Shown: positions 63,113 to 64,000 of the stretch, one piece after another
Numbering within the stretch: position 1 is the stretch's first letter
Layout: every line of letters begins with the position of its first letter
Source: Sinomonas atrocyanea
GTDB taxonomy: Bacteria; Actinomycetota; Actinomycetes; Actinomycetales; Micrococcaceae
DNA length: 64,000 nt
Reading direction: 5' to 3'
Assembly (NCBI RefSeq): GCF_030811715.1
Contig: NZ_JAUSRH010000006.1
Coordinates: forward strand, 161,615-225,614
Position numbers and translations under genes: made by a program
The notes under the pieces: model-generated
The model's database searches: none
What the model saw: the letters and a program-made list of their open reading frames with translations, nothing else
Told to the model about the DNA's origin: nothing

Positions 63113-63790
63113 CTAGTTCTGGTTGGCCTTCTCGCGGCGGCGGAGGTCGATCTGGCGCTTGTCGTCCTCGCGGGTCTGGGCGGGGCGCCCTGGGGTGGCC
63201 GGCCGGTGCAGGTCGATGAGCGCCCGGGCGAGCTTGCGCGCGCGGGCGGCGGCCCGCTGGTCGCCTTCGATGGAGGCGACCATGGCGCCCTTGGTGAGGA
63301 TGTGGAAGGACCAGGCGAAGCCCACCGGATCCTCGAGCCCCGCGGCCTCCGCGAGGGCACACAGGCGCTCGCGGATGTCGGTGAGGTGCCTCATCGCGGC
63401 ACGCCCGAGAAGATGGCCGGGCCCGAATTCGATCACCACATGGAGGAACGTGTTGACCTCGGCCGCGCCGCGGCTGAACCAGTCGTCGAGCACGGTGAAC
63501 GCGGCCAGGATCGCGTCGTCCGGGTTGTGCGCGTGGGCGATGGCTTCCTCGATGGCGTTCTCGCGGACCTGGTACCAGCGGTCCATGTAGGCCAGCACGA
63601 GGGCTTCCTTCGAGGGGAAGTGCCGGTAGAACGTCGCCTTGGCGACTCCGGAGTGGGCGATGATCTCGTCGATGCCGACGTCTCGTACGCCTCGTCTTGC
63701 GAAGAGCCCATAGGCGGTCTCTAGGATCCGCTCGCGGGCAGGTTTGCGTGCCGCGGCCTCGGGGGCCCGGCCGTCCTCATGACCGACCAT
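63113..63790 (-). CDS. TetR-family regulator, autoregulated
   Basis: A 225-residue protein with HTH ILETAYGLFARRGVRDVGID...IAHSGVAKATFYRHFPSKEA and a C-terminal ligand domain. The start MVGHEDG is placed just downstream of two operator-like palindromes at 63812 and 63852. It is divergent from the gene starting at 63942, its likely target. Confidence 0.87.
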   Translation of the reverse strand: MVGHEDGRAPEAAARKPARERILETAYGLFARRGVRDVGIDEIIAHSGVAKATFYRHFPSKEALVLAYMDRWYQVRENAIEEAIAHAHNPDDAILAAFTVLDDWFSRGAAEVNTFLHVVIEFGPGHLLGRAAMRHLTDIRERLCALAEAAGLEDPVGFAWSFHILTKGAMVASIEGDQRAAARARKLARALIDLHRPATPGRPAQTREDDKRQIDLRRREKANQN

Positions 63791-63811
63791 GGTCAGGATC
63801 GTAGCACGGGT

Positions 63812-63865
63812 AGACAGACTGGTCTGTCTCATATATAAACGTTCTGACGGAACAGACAGGTCTGT
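63812..63865. promoter_or_regulatory. Twin TetR operators
   Basis: AGACAGACTGGTCTGTCT (63812-63829) and ACAGACAGGTCTGT (63852-63865) are palindromes of the same ACAGACnnGTCTGT type, with centres 38 bp apart, flanking an AT-rich TATATAA. They should be bound by the adjacent TetR protein. Confidence 0.78.
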
Positions 63866-63941
63866 CTCGTTGAGAAGCGTAGACGTTGCCAGCATCAACA
63901 CCGGGAGCCGCCGCAGGGCGGTGCAGAGAGGGTAGGTCGCT

Positions 63942-64000
63942 GTGAGTGAGTCAGCTGTGATGGAGCCCGAGTCGGCTGCGATGGAGTCCAGGGGCCAGTT
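63942..64000 (+). CDS. Start of a gene divergent from the TetR gene (partial)
   Basis: A GTG with GAGAGGGTAGG upstream begins VSESAVMEPESAAMESRGQ and runs off the window. It is divergent from a TetR gene and shares its operators, so it may encode an exporter, as is common, but nothing visible proves it. Confidence 0.5.
   Translation, partial: MSESAVMEPESAAMESRGQ

Overview
The window is very GC-rich, uses GTG starts freely, has strong GGAGG-type ribosome binding sites and many start codons placed just after a TANNNT hexamer. Its ribosomal backbone (adk-map-infA-rpmJ-rpsM-rpsK-rpoA-rplQ ... truA ... rplM-rpsI ... glmM, with rpsD absent from the usual slot) fits an actinobacterium of the Micrococcaceae, most like Arthrobacter or Sinomonas. 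No rRNA, tRNA, CRISPR array, transposase or phage gene was recognised.

Layout. 1-9 kb: the end of adk, then map, a quinone-oxidoreductase-like gene, a carbohydrate-type ABC importer without an ATPase gene, a P1-family peptidase, a tandem SRPBCC protein, and an AbiEi/DUF559-type gene followed by a palindromic 2+2 repeat array. 8.8-12.1 kb: infA to rplQ. 12.2-14.9 kb: a divergent histidine kinase/response regulator pair. 15-25.7 kb: Flp/Tad pilus locus 1 on the + strand, flanked by relics of tadC and flp that both lie on the - strand. 25.8-26.7 kb: truA. 27-35.3 kb: a NERD-like gene between two paralogous hairpins, then Flp/Tad locus 2 on the - strand. 35.9-36.9 kb: rplM-rpsI. 36.9-42 kb: a GT-C glycosyltransferase, a CapK/PaaK-like adenylate-forming enzyme and glmM. 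42-51.9 kb: an O-methyltransferase, mscL, a zinc alcohol dehydrogenase, a class A PBP, coaA, glmS, a polysaccharide deacetylase and a DinB-like protein. 52-53.3 kb: a frameshifted second AbiEi/DUF559 gene with its own repeat array. 53.3-60 kb: a DODA-type dioxygenase, then an operon STAS-like/GGDEF-EAL/methyltransferase/GT2/small membrane protein, divergent from an intact diguanylate cyclase. 60-64 kb: acpS, a bifunctional NAD(P)HX repair enzyme, two TetR regulators, and the start of a gene divergent from the second regulator.

How the genes fit together. The housekeeping genes form the usual ribosomal superoperon tail plus amino-sugar and wall synthesis (glmS, glmM, PBP) and cofactor steps (coaA, acpS). 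The two pilus loci each encode pilin(s), TadE, a TadG-like protein, CpaB, TadZ/CpaE, TadA, TadB and TadC, but no prepilin peptidase. They sit on either side of truA, in opposite orientations, where related genomes usually have compact ribosomal gene order. The c-di-GMP pair near 57-60 kb is divergently arranged, with a GT2 synthase in the phosphodiesterase operon, which suggests control of an exopolysaccharide.

The most unusual non-coding signals are the two structured repeat arrays upstream of the AbiEi/DUF559 genes, the covarying twin hairpins around the NERD-like gene, the decayed antisense pilus remnants around Tad locus 1, and a set of ten genes whose -10-like hexamer lies only 6-7 nt before the start codon.
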